Source: an uncultured Bacteroidota bacterium | Lineage (GTDB): Bacteria > Bacteroidota > Bacteroidia > Bacteroidales > GWA2-32-17 | Assembly (NCBI GenBank): GCA_903837285.1 | Contig: CAILUD010000039.1 | Span: 50,004-114,003, forward strand | DNA: 64,000 bases | Direction: 5' to 3' | Part shown: positions 19,344 to 27,699 of the stretch, piece by piece | Position numbering within the stretch: position 1 is the stretch's first letter | Layout of the letters: every line of letters starts with the position of its first letter | The notes under the pieces: model-generated | What the model saw: the letters and a program-made list of their open reading frames with translations, nothing else | Told to the model about the DNA's origin: nothing | The model's database searches: none | Position numbers and translations under genes: made by a program

Positions 19344-20202
19344 GCATTCCCATTAATAACCAAATTGCTATTATTGATAAAAAAACTCCAGACCAGTTTA
19401 TGAATTTTAATTTTTCTTTAAAAAATATTAAACCAACAAAAACTGAAATTGTTACTATTCCAATATTGTTAATTCCGAAAACAACAGAACTCTCGAGTCC
19501 GCTTTTATTTAATGCATTAATCATAAAATAAACCGAACCAAAATTTGCCATTCCTAACATTATACCTAATGTAATAGTTGAAAAGTTCTGAAATCCTTTT
19601 AAAAAGTTTTTTCTGGTAAAACCAGCTATTAATCCAGCTATTAGTGATACTCCAAAAGAAACTGCTGTAAAAAAGGAGACATCATTTTTTACATAATCTT
19701 GTTGTGCATATTTTACAAGAGTATCAATAACACCAATTCCTATAAAAAGTATAAAAGGTAAAATAACAACAAATAAATCTTGTTTCTTTTCGGGCTTTCT
19801 CCAAATTGTTAATAACAATGCCACTAATGAAACTACTAAACCTATAATCTTAAAACTCGTAACAGCTTCGCTGTAAAAAAGTATTGAAAATGCAACAGGA
19901 ACAATCACCGACATTTTACAAGCTACTGTAGTAATCGAGATGCCTGCTTTTTGCGATGAGACACCTATAAAGAAGAATGTAACAATGAATAAAATTCCAA
20001 GAATTAACGATAATATAAACCAGCTTTTTTCATGTACCTGAGAAAGATTTCCCCAATCGGAAGAGATACTTAATCCTAAAATGAAAGCAACTAAATAATT
20101 TATTATAATTGATTGAAAAGTAAAAGCTTTAAATCTATCAATAAGTTTAAAAAGAATAAAAATTAGTGTAGATGATAATATACAAAGCAGAATATTTATC
20201 AT
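19333..20202 (-). CDS. EamA/DMT-family transporter
   Basis: 289-residue inner-membrane protein with ten predicted membrane helices in two five-helix halves, the standard EamA layout. The first helix starts at the N-terminus (MINILLCILSSTLIFILF) and the last ends in IIAIWLLMGMHGF. Between the halves lies a short basic loop (WRKPEKKQ). The substrate is unknown; family members export amino acids, nucleosides or other metabolites. First gene of the five-gene operon ending in pyrI. Confidence 0.85.
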   Translation of the reverse strand: MINILLCILSSTLIFILFKLIDRFKAFTFQSIIINYLVAFILGLSISSDWGNLSQVHEKSWFILSLILGILFIVTFFFIGVSSQKAGISITTVACKMSVIVPVAFSILFYSEAVTSFKIIGLVVSLVALLLTIWRKPEKKQDLFVVILPFILFIGIGVIDTLVKYAQQDYVKNDVSFFTAVSFGVSLIAGLIAGFTRKNFLKGFQNFSTITLGIMLGMANFGSVYFMINALNKSGLESSVVFGINNIGIVTISVFVGLIFFKEKLKFINWSGVFLSIIAIWLLMGMHGF

Positions 20203-20224
20203 TTAGCACTTTTTTGATTAAAAA

Positions 20225-20249
20225 AAAAGCAGGTATTAAACCTGCTTTT
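20225..20249 (-). terminator. dnaA terminator
   Basis: AAAAGCAGGT/ACCTGCTTTT stem (20225-20234/20240-20249), five bases past the dnaA stop. On minus it runs into a nine-base T tract, a strong intrinsic terminator. The EamA start lies only ~20 bases beyond. Confidence 0.85.
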
Positions 20250-20253
20250 CCAA

Positions 20254-21684
20254 TTATAATTTGAGTTTCTTTTCAATTTCATCAATGTATAATCTAAAAC
20301 GTTTATCGGTATCGATTAGATTATTTACGGTTTTGCACGCGTGTAAAACAGTAGCGTGATCTTTTCCTCCAATAACGGAGCCAATCGAAGCCAATGAACT
20401 CTTTGTTAAATTCTTTGCAAAATACATAGCAATCTGACGTGCCTGAACTATTTCGCGTTTGCGGGTTTTAGATTTAAGCATATCAACCTGCATATTGAAA
20501 TAATCGCAAACAACCTTCTGAATATAGTCGATAGAAATTTCTCTGCGTGTGCTTTTAACAAGTTTATCAATAATTTGTTTTGCAAGATCAAGAGTAATTT
20601 CTTTTTTATTTAATGTTGATTGAGCTAAAATTGAAACTAATGCTCCTTCAAGTTCGCGCATGTTGTTAGTAATATGCGAAGCAAGGTATTCAATTATCTC
20701 ATCTGGCATCTCGATGCCGTCATTATATGTTTTCTTTTTAAGAATTGCAATGCGTGTTTCAAAATCGGGAGCTTGTAAATCTGCAGCTAGTCCCCATTTG
20801 AAACGTGAAAGTAAACGTTGTTCCATACCTTGTAATTCTACTGGTGGTTTATCAGCTGTAATTACAAGTTGTTTGTTAGATTGATGTAAATGATTAAAAA
20901 TATGGAAGAAAATATCTTGTGTTTTTTCTTTTCCGGTTAATTCATGAACATCATCAATTATTAAAACATCTATCATTTGATAGAAGTGAACAAAGTCGTT
21001 ACGGTTATTATTCCTGATAGAATCCATGAATTGAGTAATAAACTTATGCGCCTGAACATAAAGCACAGTTTTTTCAGGAAAACGTTCTTTTACTTCAATT
21101 CCGATAGCCTGACAAAGGTGAGTTTTACCTAAACCGTTTGCGCTATAGAGGAATAATGGATTAAATGCAGTGCCTCCAGGATTACATGCAACAGCATAAC
21201 CAGCCGAACGAGCTAATCTGTTACATTCACCTTCAACAAAATTACTAAATGAATTATCTGGATTTAACTGAGGATCGATAGTCAGTTTTTTAATTCCTGG
21301 TAAAATAAACGGATTTTTAATTGATCTGTCTTCTGAATCTAAAGGAACAGACAATGGATGATTTTTTAAATCAGATTTATTTTTTGCAGGAAGTTTTACA
21401 GTATACGGTTTAGTATTAGCCTGAGTATTATTATCCATAACAACGCTATATTCCAATTTAACGTCGTCACCAATTTCTTTTCTAAGTGTTTTGCTTATAA
21501 TATCAATATATTGCTCCTCTAAGTACTCGTAGAAAAAAGGACTAGGTACTTGAATTGTTAATACATTGTGCTCCATTTTAAGTGGAACAATAGGCTCAAA
21601 CCACGTCTTAAAACTAATAGAAGGCACATTGTCCTTTATTACCTTCAAGCAATTATTCCAAACATCAACATGATTCTTACTCAT
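20254..21684 (-). CDS. dnaA: Chromosomal replication initiator DnaA
   Basis: 476 residues, full length. Domain I begins VWNNCLKVIKDNVPSISFKTW. A variable linker occupies ~85-130. The AAA+ domain has a Walker A of SANGLGKTH (~181-189, where GGVGLGKTH is more usual), Walker B VLIIDDVHEL and the sensor region RLLSRFKWGL. The C-terminal DNA-binding domain has KSKTRKREIVQARQIAMY and the signature GGKDHATVLHACKTV. It binds DnaA boxes to open oriC. It is transcribed from a consensus Bacteroidota promoter at 21921-21950 with a ~235-base leader. Confidence 0.97.
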   Translation of the reverse strand: MSKNHVDVWNNCLKVIKDNVPSISFKTWFEPIVPLKMEHNVLTIQVPSPFFYEYLEEQYIDIISKTLRKEIGDDVKLEYSVVMDNNTQANTKPYTVKLPAKNKSDLKNHPLSVPLDSEDRSIKNPFILPGIKKLTIDPQLNPDNSFSNFVEGECNRLARSAGYAVACNPGGTAFNPLFLYSANGLGKTHLCQAIGIEVKERFPEKTVLYVQAHKFITQFMDSIRNNNRNDFVHFYQMIDVLIIDDVHELTGKEKTQDIFFHIFNHLHQSNKQLVITADKPPVELQGMEQRLLSRFKWGLAADLQAPDFETRIAILKKKTYNDGIEMPDEIIEYLASHITNNMRELEGALVSILAQSTLNKKEITLDLAKQIIDKLVKSTRREISIDYIQKVVCDYFNMQVDMLKSKTRKREIVQARQIAMYFAKNLTKSSLASIGSVIGGKDHATVLHACKTVNNLIDTDKRFRLYIDEIEKKLKL

Positions 21685-22058
21685 TCTCCCTCAGTGGTAT
21701 TTTATTTTTTTTGGTTATATTATTTCAGTCAGCAATATTGGAAAAAAAATAGTTAAGAAAAAAGTTAAATAACTATTGTTTTTTCATTTTATTTTACAAG
21801 TATCTGCATAGAACAATTTTACGTTTGTCAAAAAAACATATCTATTTTTTTAGATGTTTTTAATTGACTGTATTTATGTCGTTTAAAATGTTCATAACTT
21901 TGCAGCCTATTCGTTTTTTACAAATATACAAAATTGTTTTTTACATCAAAATATTAATAAAAAAGTATTTTTATTCGAAGAAATTATTTGTCTTAAAAAA
22001 AAGAATTTTTAGGGCTAAAAAAATGATGATAAAACTTTAGAAAACTAAGAAACTGTTT
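21685..22058. other. dnaA upstream intergenic region
   Basis: 374 very AT-rich bases between the dnaA start and the stop of the PKD protein. It holds the dnaA promoter and a plus-facing TAACTTTG (21895-21902). No cluster of DnaA boxes (TTATNCACA) was seen by eye, so there is no support for oriC here. Confidence 0.6.
21921..21950 (-). promoter_or_regulatory. dnaA promoter
   Basis: On minus, TTTG (21950-21947), an 18-base gap, then TATATTTG (21928-21921): both elements of the Bacteroidota primary-sigma promoter. Initiation would leave a leader of about 235 bases. Confidence 0.7.
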
Positions 22059-25000
22059 TTAGCGCAACAAATTAACTAAGCCATTCTTAGTAAGAACTTT
22101 ACCACTATAAGTGCCAGCTTTGGCTGTATATGCGTAAGTGTCAATGTTTTGCTTTGTTCCTTTGAAAGTTCCATCCCAGCCAACATGTATGTCATCGGTT
22201 TCGAAAATACATTCACCCCAACGGTTGTATATTTTAAATTCTAGTAACTGTTTTATTCCCCATCCACGTACAAATACCAAATCGTTGTCTCCATCACCAT
22301 TTGGTGTAAAAGCTGAAGGTACATCAATTGAATATTCTTCTTTTACTTCTATTGTTACTTGACCAGTAACATGGAAGCATGTCATTGAATCAATTATTTC
22401 AACAGTATAAGTTGTAGTTGTTAATGGCTGAGCAACGGGATTAGGACAAGTTGTACATGATAAGCCATAAGAAGGTGTCCAGTTATATGTTACAGATGTC
22501 TGATCAGAATTTGCAATCATATCAACAAACTCTCCTATAATAATAGTAGTATCTGGATTATGATATAACTCTGGTACCTGCTGAACAAAAACAAAAACCG
22601 AATCGGTATTTGAACATCCACGTGCATCGTGAATTAATGCCTGATATGACACAGAACTGTCAGGTGTTGCAAAAGGTGTATGAACAGTAGGATTAGACAA
22701 ACTATTTGATGGAGTCCAGGAAATAACATCTCCACCAATAGCATTTAACTGAACTGTACTTCCTGCACAAATTGCAACATCATCACCAATTGTTAACTGA
22801 GGTAATGGATAAACTAAATAATGTTTTGTTATGCTATCTATACAGCCAACTGTACTATTATATACTGTAAGTGTAATATTGTAATCGATGTTATTATTTG
22901 TTTGATTATAAAAAGTATGTGTTCCAGGCACTATTGAAGAATCAGTACTGGTAAATGTTTGTCCATCTCCAAAACTCCATATCATACTATCGGCACCAAT
23001 TGAATAATTATAAAAATCGAGTAAGCCTGGCTGACAAATAACTGAATCATTACTGCCGGTTATACTATTCAGATAATTATAATTTGCCATTACCTGATAT
23101 ATATTAATGTATACAGAATCTTTTTTCTGACAATTAATATCACTTTGGTAAATCAGATAAACTTTTGTAAGTCCACTTGGAGGAACATAATTAAACTGAT
23201 ATGTAAAAGGTGTTGTTGTGCCACCACCGCCATCACCAAATGACCAGTTAAAAGAAGTAACACCAATATTATTTACTAATGCAAAAGTAATTGACTCACC
23301 TTTACAGATTGAACTATCAGAATATGAAATTTCTGAATATGGTCCGCCAACATGAATTGGAATACTATCTTTGCTAGTACAACCATAAAGATTTTGAGGT
23401 GTAGTTATAGCTGTTAAATTAAGCCAATAATCTCCGGGTAAAGTGTACGTATGAATTGGTTGAAATTGATTTCCAGTGCTGCCATCACCAAAAGACCATT
23501 CCCATATAGGAGAATACAAACTGTTAGTGAGATTTGTTATACTTATGCTAAATGGATAGCATGTAGAAATTGAATCAATAACATTAATATTTGCAAAAAT
23601 ATCCTGAATATGAATAAATGAAGGCTTTATTTCAGAGCCACTGCAACCTGGAAGTGTACTCTGGGTTAAAAGCGAAACAGTATATGTTCCGGTATCAGCA
23701 TATAAATGCGAAGGATTTAAACCTATATCGGTATTTGAATCTCCAAAATCCCAGATATATCCATTTGAGAATTGTGCATTTGAAATAAAGTGAATTGAAT
23801 CGCCTAAACAAATGGTACTGTCGATAGCTGAAAAATCTGGAGGTATGTTTAATACAAAAACCGGATGCCCTGCAACACTCGAGGTACATCCAATAGAATC
23901 TGTAACTACAAGAGATGTCATGTATGTACTTGGAATATTATAAGTAAAAGTCGCTGTAGTTCCCGTAGTTGAACCAATTCCACCGGAAAACCATGTTGAT
24001 GTATATGGTATCTCAGAATGACTTGTATCTGTAAAATTAACAACTAATGGAGCACAACCCGAATCAGGAGTCATGGTATAACCCGCTACAGGATAATATA
24101 TTCTAATGGTAGTAGTATCGCTATCTATACAACCCAAGAAATTATGCATTGTTAAAATAATATTATAAGTACCATTTACCATTGGGTAATTATGCATATA
24201 AACCTGGCCAAATGGATTAAATGTGGTATAAGATGTAGTCTGCCCATCTCCATAATTAACTGTATAGTCTGAATTTTGTGGAGTCGGACCAGAATGATCC
24301 CAATCTTTTGAGTTTGTAATAGTTATTACATTACTGTTATAACAATGTGGAGTAGGAGCAGAAACCACAGCATCAATAACATATACCCTGTATGGAATAC
24401 TGTCTTCATAAAAGCAACCCGTTATATCGTTAAAGGCAATAAGATGCACCATATACGTTCCTCTAGAAGGAAAATCATACCAGACAGTATCATTATATGA
24501 ATAAACAGGTGTAGCAAAATTACTGGAATCATCATAAACACCATCGTCATTAAAATCCCAATACCATCTGTTTGCCTTTTTTATATGATTATAAGTAAAA
24601 CCAATATGCAATGGTGTTGAACAAGATTGAAATATTGCACTAATGTCCCCAATAAATGGACCTTTCAAATAAAATGCATTTGTATCAACAATAGTGTCTT
24701 TACATTCCAAATACCCAACAATTAACTGAATAGAAATTGAGTCCAAACCATGAAAATCAACAGTTGGATGTTGATCAGTACTTGTTGCAACTGTAAAATT
24801 TGAATCGGGAAGATTAGCAATAAAACTCCAGTCCCAAAAATCAATTAAATTAGAATCTGTTGATAAACTAACAAAGTGCACGTTTGTATCATTTGCACAA
24901 CCAAGACTATAAGTATTTTGAATAATTGGAATTTGATGTGAACCTACTTTTATTGTAACCGATGTAGTTTTTGGGCAACCCGAAGCGGTTGTCACTGTAA

Positions 25001-26534
25001 GGGTTATAGTATATTCGCCAGGAGTGGTATAAATATGATTTGGATTCTGAAGTGTTGAAGTTGTACCATCTCCGAAATTCCAACTCCAACCTGAAATTGG
25101 AATGCTGTCATAAACTGGATTGCATGTGCCTGCGCCTGTAAAATCAACAGGAAATGGAATGCAATGATTAGGTAACGAATCGCTATCCCAGCTAATGCTT
25201 GCAGTAGGAAATTCAACAGTAATCGGACTAGGATCAGTGTAAGTGCCAATACAACCATGACTATCAATTATGGTCAATGATGCAGTATATGAACCTTCAT
25301 TAGGATATGTTATAATAGGGTTTTCTAATGTACTGGTAATATTATCCCCAACATTCCAAAACCAACTTACTGCATCTGGTGAATTATCAGTAAAAGTAAC
25401 AGGCATTGTAGGGCTACAAACATAATGTGGTGTTGGAGAAATACTAAATGTAACCGTTGGGCGATTCCTTATTATAATAGTATCTTTTATCATCGATTCA
25501 CAAAGAGTACCCGGAGCAGCAAGCATAGTTATAATATATGGGCCTGGTTGCAAATATGTATGAGTTGGATTTAGTAAATTTGATGTGTTTGTTCCAGAAG
25601 TTACATCTCCAAAATTCCAGCTGGCAGCAGTTCCTGCATCATTAACAAAATTTACTATCTGACCTGGACAAGCAGAATCGGCAGGAACAGTATGAAAAGC
25701 AGCAATTACCGGGGTAATATTTATATAATTTATTTTAATTAAAGAATCTGAACAACCCCATTTATCTGTTGCAATTAACTTAACAGTATAAACTCCAGCA
25801 ACTGTATATGTATGACTAGGTGACTGAAGAGTTGAACTTCCACCATCACCAAAATCCCATGTATATGTCATGGGTGCAGTTCCTGTTGTTGAATTTGTGA
25901 AAGTTACAGGAAAAGGAACTGTGCAATTAACAGTTGAATTTGCAGTAAAAGCTACATCTGGAGGATTAGAAACATTTACATAATTATTTAATGTGTCCCA
26001 ATTAGAACAGCCATGCGAATCTTCAATTTTTAAATAAATACTCCATGATCCGGGCGTGCTAAAATTATTTGTAGGGTTTTGAATACTTGCTCCATTTCCA
26101 TCTCCAAAATCCCATTCCCATGTATTAATAGTTCCGTCACCAGGCGTAGAAATATCGGTAAAACTTACAATTAAAGGTACGCAACCTTGAAAAGGAGGCG
26201 TTCCATGAAAAATTGCAGTTGGATTTCGCCAAATATGAATTATTTTTGAAATACTATCGCGTAAATTACCATTAATAGCTACTAAGGTTACTGTATATGT
26301 ACCAATGTTTGCATAAATTTCTGTAACATTTGGACTTGATGAATTAGAAGTATTCCCATCACCAAATCTCCATAAATAAGATGTTGCTCCTGTTGATAGA
26401 TTTGTGAAATTTACAGTTTGCTGCTCGCATCCTTCTAAGGTATCCTGAGTAAAAGCAGCAACTTGACCAAATGTGTTATTGGCTAAAAGGAATAAGAAAA
26501 ATGGAAAAACTAAATATTTTAGAAGAAAATTCAT
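22059..26534 (-). CDS. Giant PKD-repeat surface protein with T9SS type B (CHU_C) C-terminus
   Basis: Exported adhesin-like protein of ~1490 residues. The ATG at 26534 is preferred over 26582 because it gives a proper signal peptide (MNFLLKYLVFPFFLFLLANN, cut near TFGQ). About 14 PKD-like modules follow, most with WxFGDGxxS and HTYxxxGxYxVxL strands and a closing GCxD. The last ~90 residues are the gliding-motility-associated C-terminal domain (VPSAFTPNGDGDNDLVFV, FKIYNRWGE, GWDGTFKG), a type B T9SS signal. Type B cargo in flavobacteria depends on PorP/SprF-type partners, and such a gene lies divergently 155 bases away. Ligand unknown. Confidence 0.9.
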   Translation of the reverse strand: MNFLLKYLVFPFFLFLLANNTFGQVAAFTQDTLEGCEQQTVNFTNLSTGATSYLWRFGDGNTSNSSSPNVTEIYANIGTYTVTLVAINGNLRDSISKIIHIWRNPTAIFHGTPPFQGCVPLIVSFTDISTPGDGTINTWEWDFGDGNGASIQNPTNNFSTPGSWSIYLKIEDSHGCSNWDTLNNYVNVSNPPDVAFTANSTVNCTVPFPVTFTNSTTGTAPMTYTWDFGDGGSSTLQSPSHTYTVAGVYTVKLIATDKWGCSDSLIKINYINITPVIAAFHTVPADSACPGQIVNFVNDAGTAASWNFGDVTSGTNTSNLLNPTHTYLQPGPYIITMLAAPGTLCESMIKDTIIIRNRPTVTFSISPTPHYVCSPTMPVTFTDNSPDAVSWFWNVGDNITSTLENPIITYPNEGSYTASLTIIDSHGCIGTYTDPSPITVEFPTASISWDSDSLPNHCIPFPVDFTGAGTCNPVYDSIPISGWSWNFGDGTTSTLQNPNHIYTTPGEYTITLTVTTASGCPKTTSVTIKVGSHQIPIIQNTYSLGCANDTNVHFVSLSTDSNLIDFWDWSFIANLPDSNFTVATSTDQHPTVDFHGLDSISIQLIVGYLECKDTIVDTNAFYLKGPFIGDISAIFQSCSTPLHIGFTYNHIKKANRWYWDFNDDGVYDDSSNFATPVYSYNDTVWYDFPSRGTYMVHLIAFNDITGCFYEDSIPYRVYVIDAVVSAPTPHCYNSNVITITNSKDWDHSGPTPQNSDYTVNYGDGQTTSYTTFNPFGQVYMHNYPMVNGTYNIILTMHNFLGCIDSDTTTIRIYYPVAGYTMTPDSGCAPLVVNFTDTSHSEIPYTSTWFSGGIGSTTGTTATFTYNIPSTYMTSLVVTDSIGCTSSVAGHPVFVLNIPPDFSAIDSTICLGDSIHFISNAQFSNGYIWDFGDSNTDIGLNPSHLYADTGTYTVSLLTQSTLPGCSGSEIKPSFIHIQDIFANINVIDSISTCYPFSISITNLTNSLYSPIWEWSFGDGSTGNQFQPIHTYTLPGDYWLNLTAITTPQNLYGCTSKDSIPIHVGGPYSEISYSDSSICKGESITFALVNNIGVTSFNWSFGDGGGGTTTPFTYQFNYVPPSGLTKVYLIYQSDINCQKKDSVYINIYQVMANYNYLNSITGSNDSVICQPGLLDFYNYSIGADSMIWSFGDGQTFTSTDSSIVPGTHTFYNQTNNNIDYNITLTVYNSTVGCIDSITKHYLVYPLPQLTIGDDVAICAGSTVQLNAIGGDVISWTPSNSLSNPTVHTPFATPDSSVSYQALIHDARGCSNTDSVFVFVQQVPELYHNPDTTIIIGEFVDMIANSDQTSVTYNWTPSYGLSCTTCPNPVAQPLTTTTYTVEIIDSMTCFHVTGQVTIEVKEEYSIDVPSAFTPNGDGDNDLVFVRGWGIKQLLEFKIYNRWGECIFETDDIHVGWDGTFKGTKQNIDTYAYTAKAGTYSGKVLTKNGLVNLLR

Positions 26535-26663
26535 TTCAAATATTATTAATTGTGCAATATAGATAAAAACCCTTAAACACAAAAACTGAATTTAAAAACT
26601 TTTCTAACAATGCATTAATAATAAATTTTAGTAATTTTATTATTACTAATGTATAAAAAATAC

Positions 26664-26671
26664 TATTTTTG
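26664..26671 (+). promoter_or_regulatory. -7 element (TATTTTTG) upstream of porP/sprF
   Basis: Exact TAnnTTTG, 18 bases before the GTG start. No convincing -33. Confidence 0.55.
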
Positions 26672-26688
26672 CCCGATTAAGATTAAGA

Positions 26689-27699
26689 GTGAAAAAGTTT
26701 AAATATATTTTATTAATAGTTTTTTTAGCAGTTACGTCAATAAAACTTACTGCTCAGGATATTCATTTCTCGCAATTCTATGCTTCTCCACTCTCTTTAA
26801 ATCCAGCTTATACCGGTAATTTTGATGGCGATTGGCGAATTACAAATAATTACCGTAACCAATGGAGAGCATTGTCAATTCCTTTTAGAACAATTTCTTT
26901 TGGTTTCGATAGACAATTCTGGCTTCATTCAGAAAAATTTAGCGGTGGAATTTTTGTTGTTAACGATAAATCTGGACCTGCTGGATTAACCGTTAACAAG
27001 CTTTTTTTATCATTTGCATGGCATAAAACAATTAACGGACATAATTTACATACAGGTATTCAGGGTGGGTTAGTATTTAAAAGCTTTTCAATGGATGCTC
27101 TTACTTTTCCCAGTCAGTTTGATATGACAACCGGTTATTTTAACAACCAATTGCCAGTAAACGAGAGTACCACTAATTTAGGTACAAATTATCCCGATCT
27201 GAACTTTGGAATTGGCTGGAGCAAAAAACTCAGATTTTTTGAACCAGAAGCAGGATTATCATTTTTTCATTTAACAATGCCAAAAGAATCTTTTCTCGAA
27301 AACAATAATCGTTTACCAATTAGAACAGCTTTAAATTTAGGTTTAAATATCCCAATTAAAAACTGGTTTGCTCATCCAATGGTGCTTTTTATGAAACAAA
27401 TTAGAGCTACCGATTTTTTAGCTGGTTTTGAGTTTGGATATAATTTACCAAAATCAAGAGTTATAAAACAGGTGTTTGCTGGGTATTTTTTCAGAAACGA
27501 TTTTTCTACTGCTTTTGATGCTTCAATTGCTGTTATCGGACTTCAATATAAACAGCTTAGACTAGGGTTTAGTTATGATATTAACTCGTCAGCATTAAAA
27601 GCTGCAACAAATCACAAAGGAGCTTTTGAAATTTCACTTATTTATATTTCAAAAAGCACAATTCCACAAAAAGTCACACTTCCATGCGACAGATTGTAA
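26689..27699 (+). CDS. PorP/SprF family type IX secretion membrane protein
   Basis: 336 residues, starting at GTG 26689. The signal peptide ends at LTAQ. The mature N-terminus DIHFSQFYASPLSLNPAYTG is the family hallmark, and the rest is an outer-membrane beta barrel (FGFDRQFWLHSEKFSGGIF, LNFGIGWSKKL, GLQYKQLRLGFSYDI). In Flavobacterium, SprF is needed for surface attachment of SprB; in Porphyromonas, PorP works with the T9SS core. Placed between the type B adhesin and a PorE-like gene, it is probably the dedicated outer-membrane partner for that adhesin. Confidence 0.92.
   Translation: MKKFKYILLIVFLAVTSIKLTAQDIHFSQFYASPLSLNPAYTGNFDGDWRITNNYRNQWRALSIPFRTISFGFDRQFWLHSEKFSGGIFVVNDKSGPAGLTVNKLFLSFAWHKTINGHNLHTGIQGGLVFKSFSMDALTFPSQFDMTTGYFNNQLPVNESTTNLGTNYPDLNFGIGWSKKLRFFEPEAGLSFFHLTMPKESFLENNNRLPIRTALNLGLNIPIKNWFAHPMVLFMKQIRATDFLAGFEFGYNLPKSRVIKQVFAGYFFRNDFSTAFDASIAVIGLQYKQLRLGFSYDINSSALKAATNHKGAFEISLIYISKSTIPQKVTLPCDRL

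Noticed and set aside
20254..21684. Walker A of DnaA reading SANGLGKTH as a defect
   Set aside because: Key Gly, Lys and Thr are present; the variation lies in tolerated positions.
21685..22058. Chromosomal origin upstream of dnaA
   Set aside because: Region is AT-rich, but no DnaA-box cluster was found by eye; a GC-skew plot would be needed.
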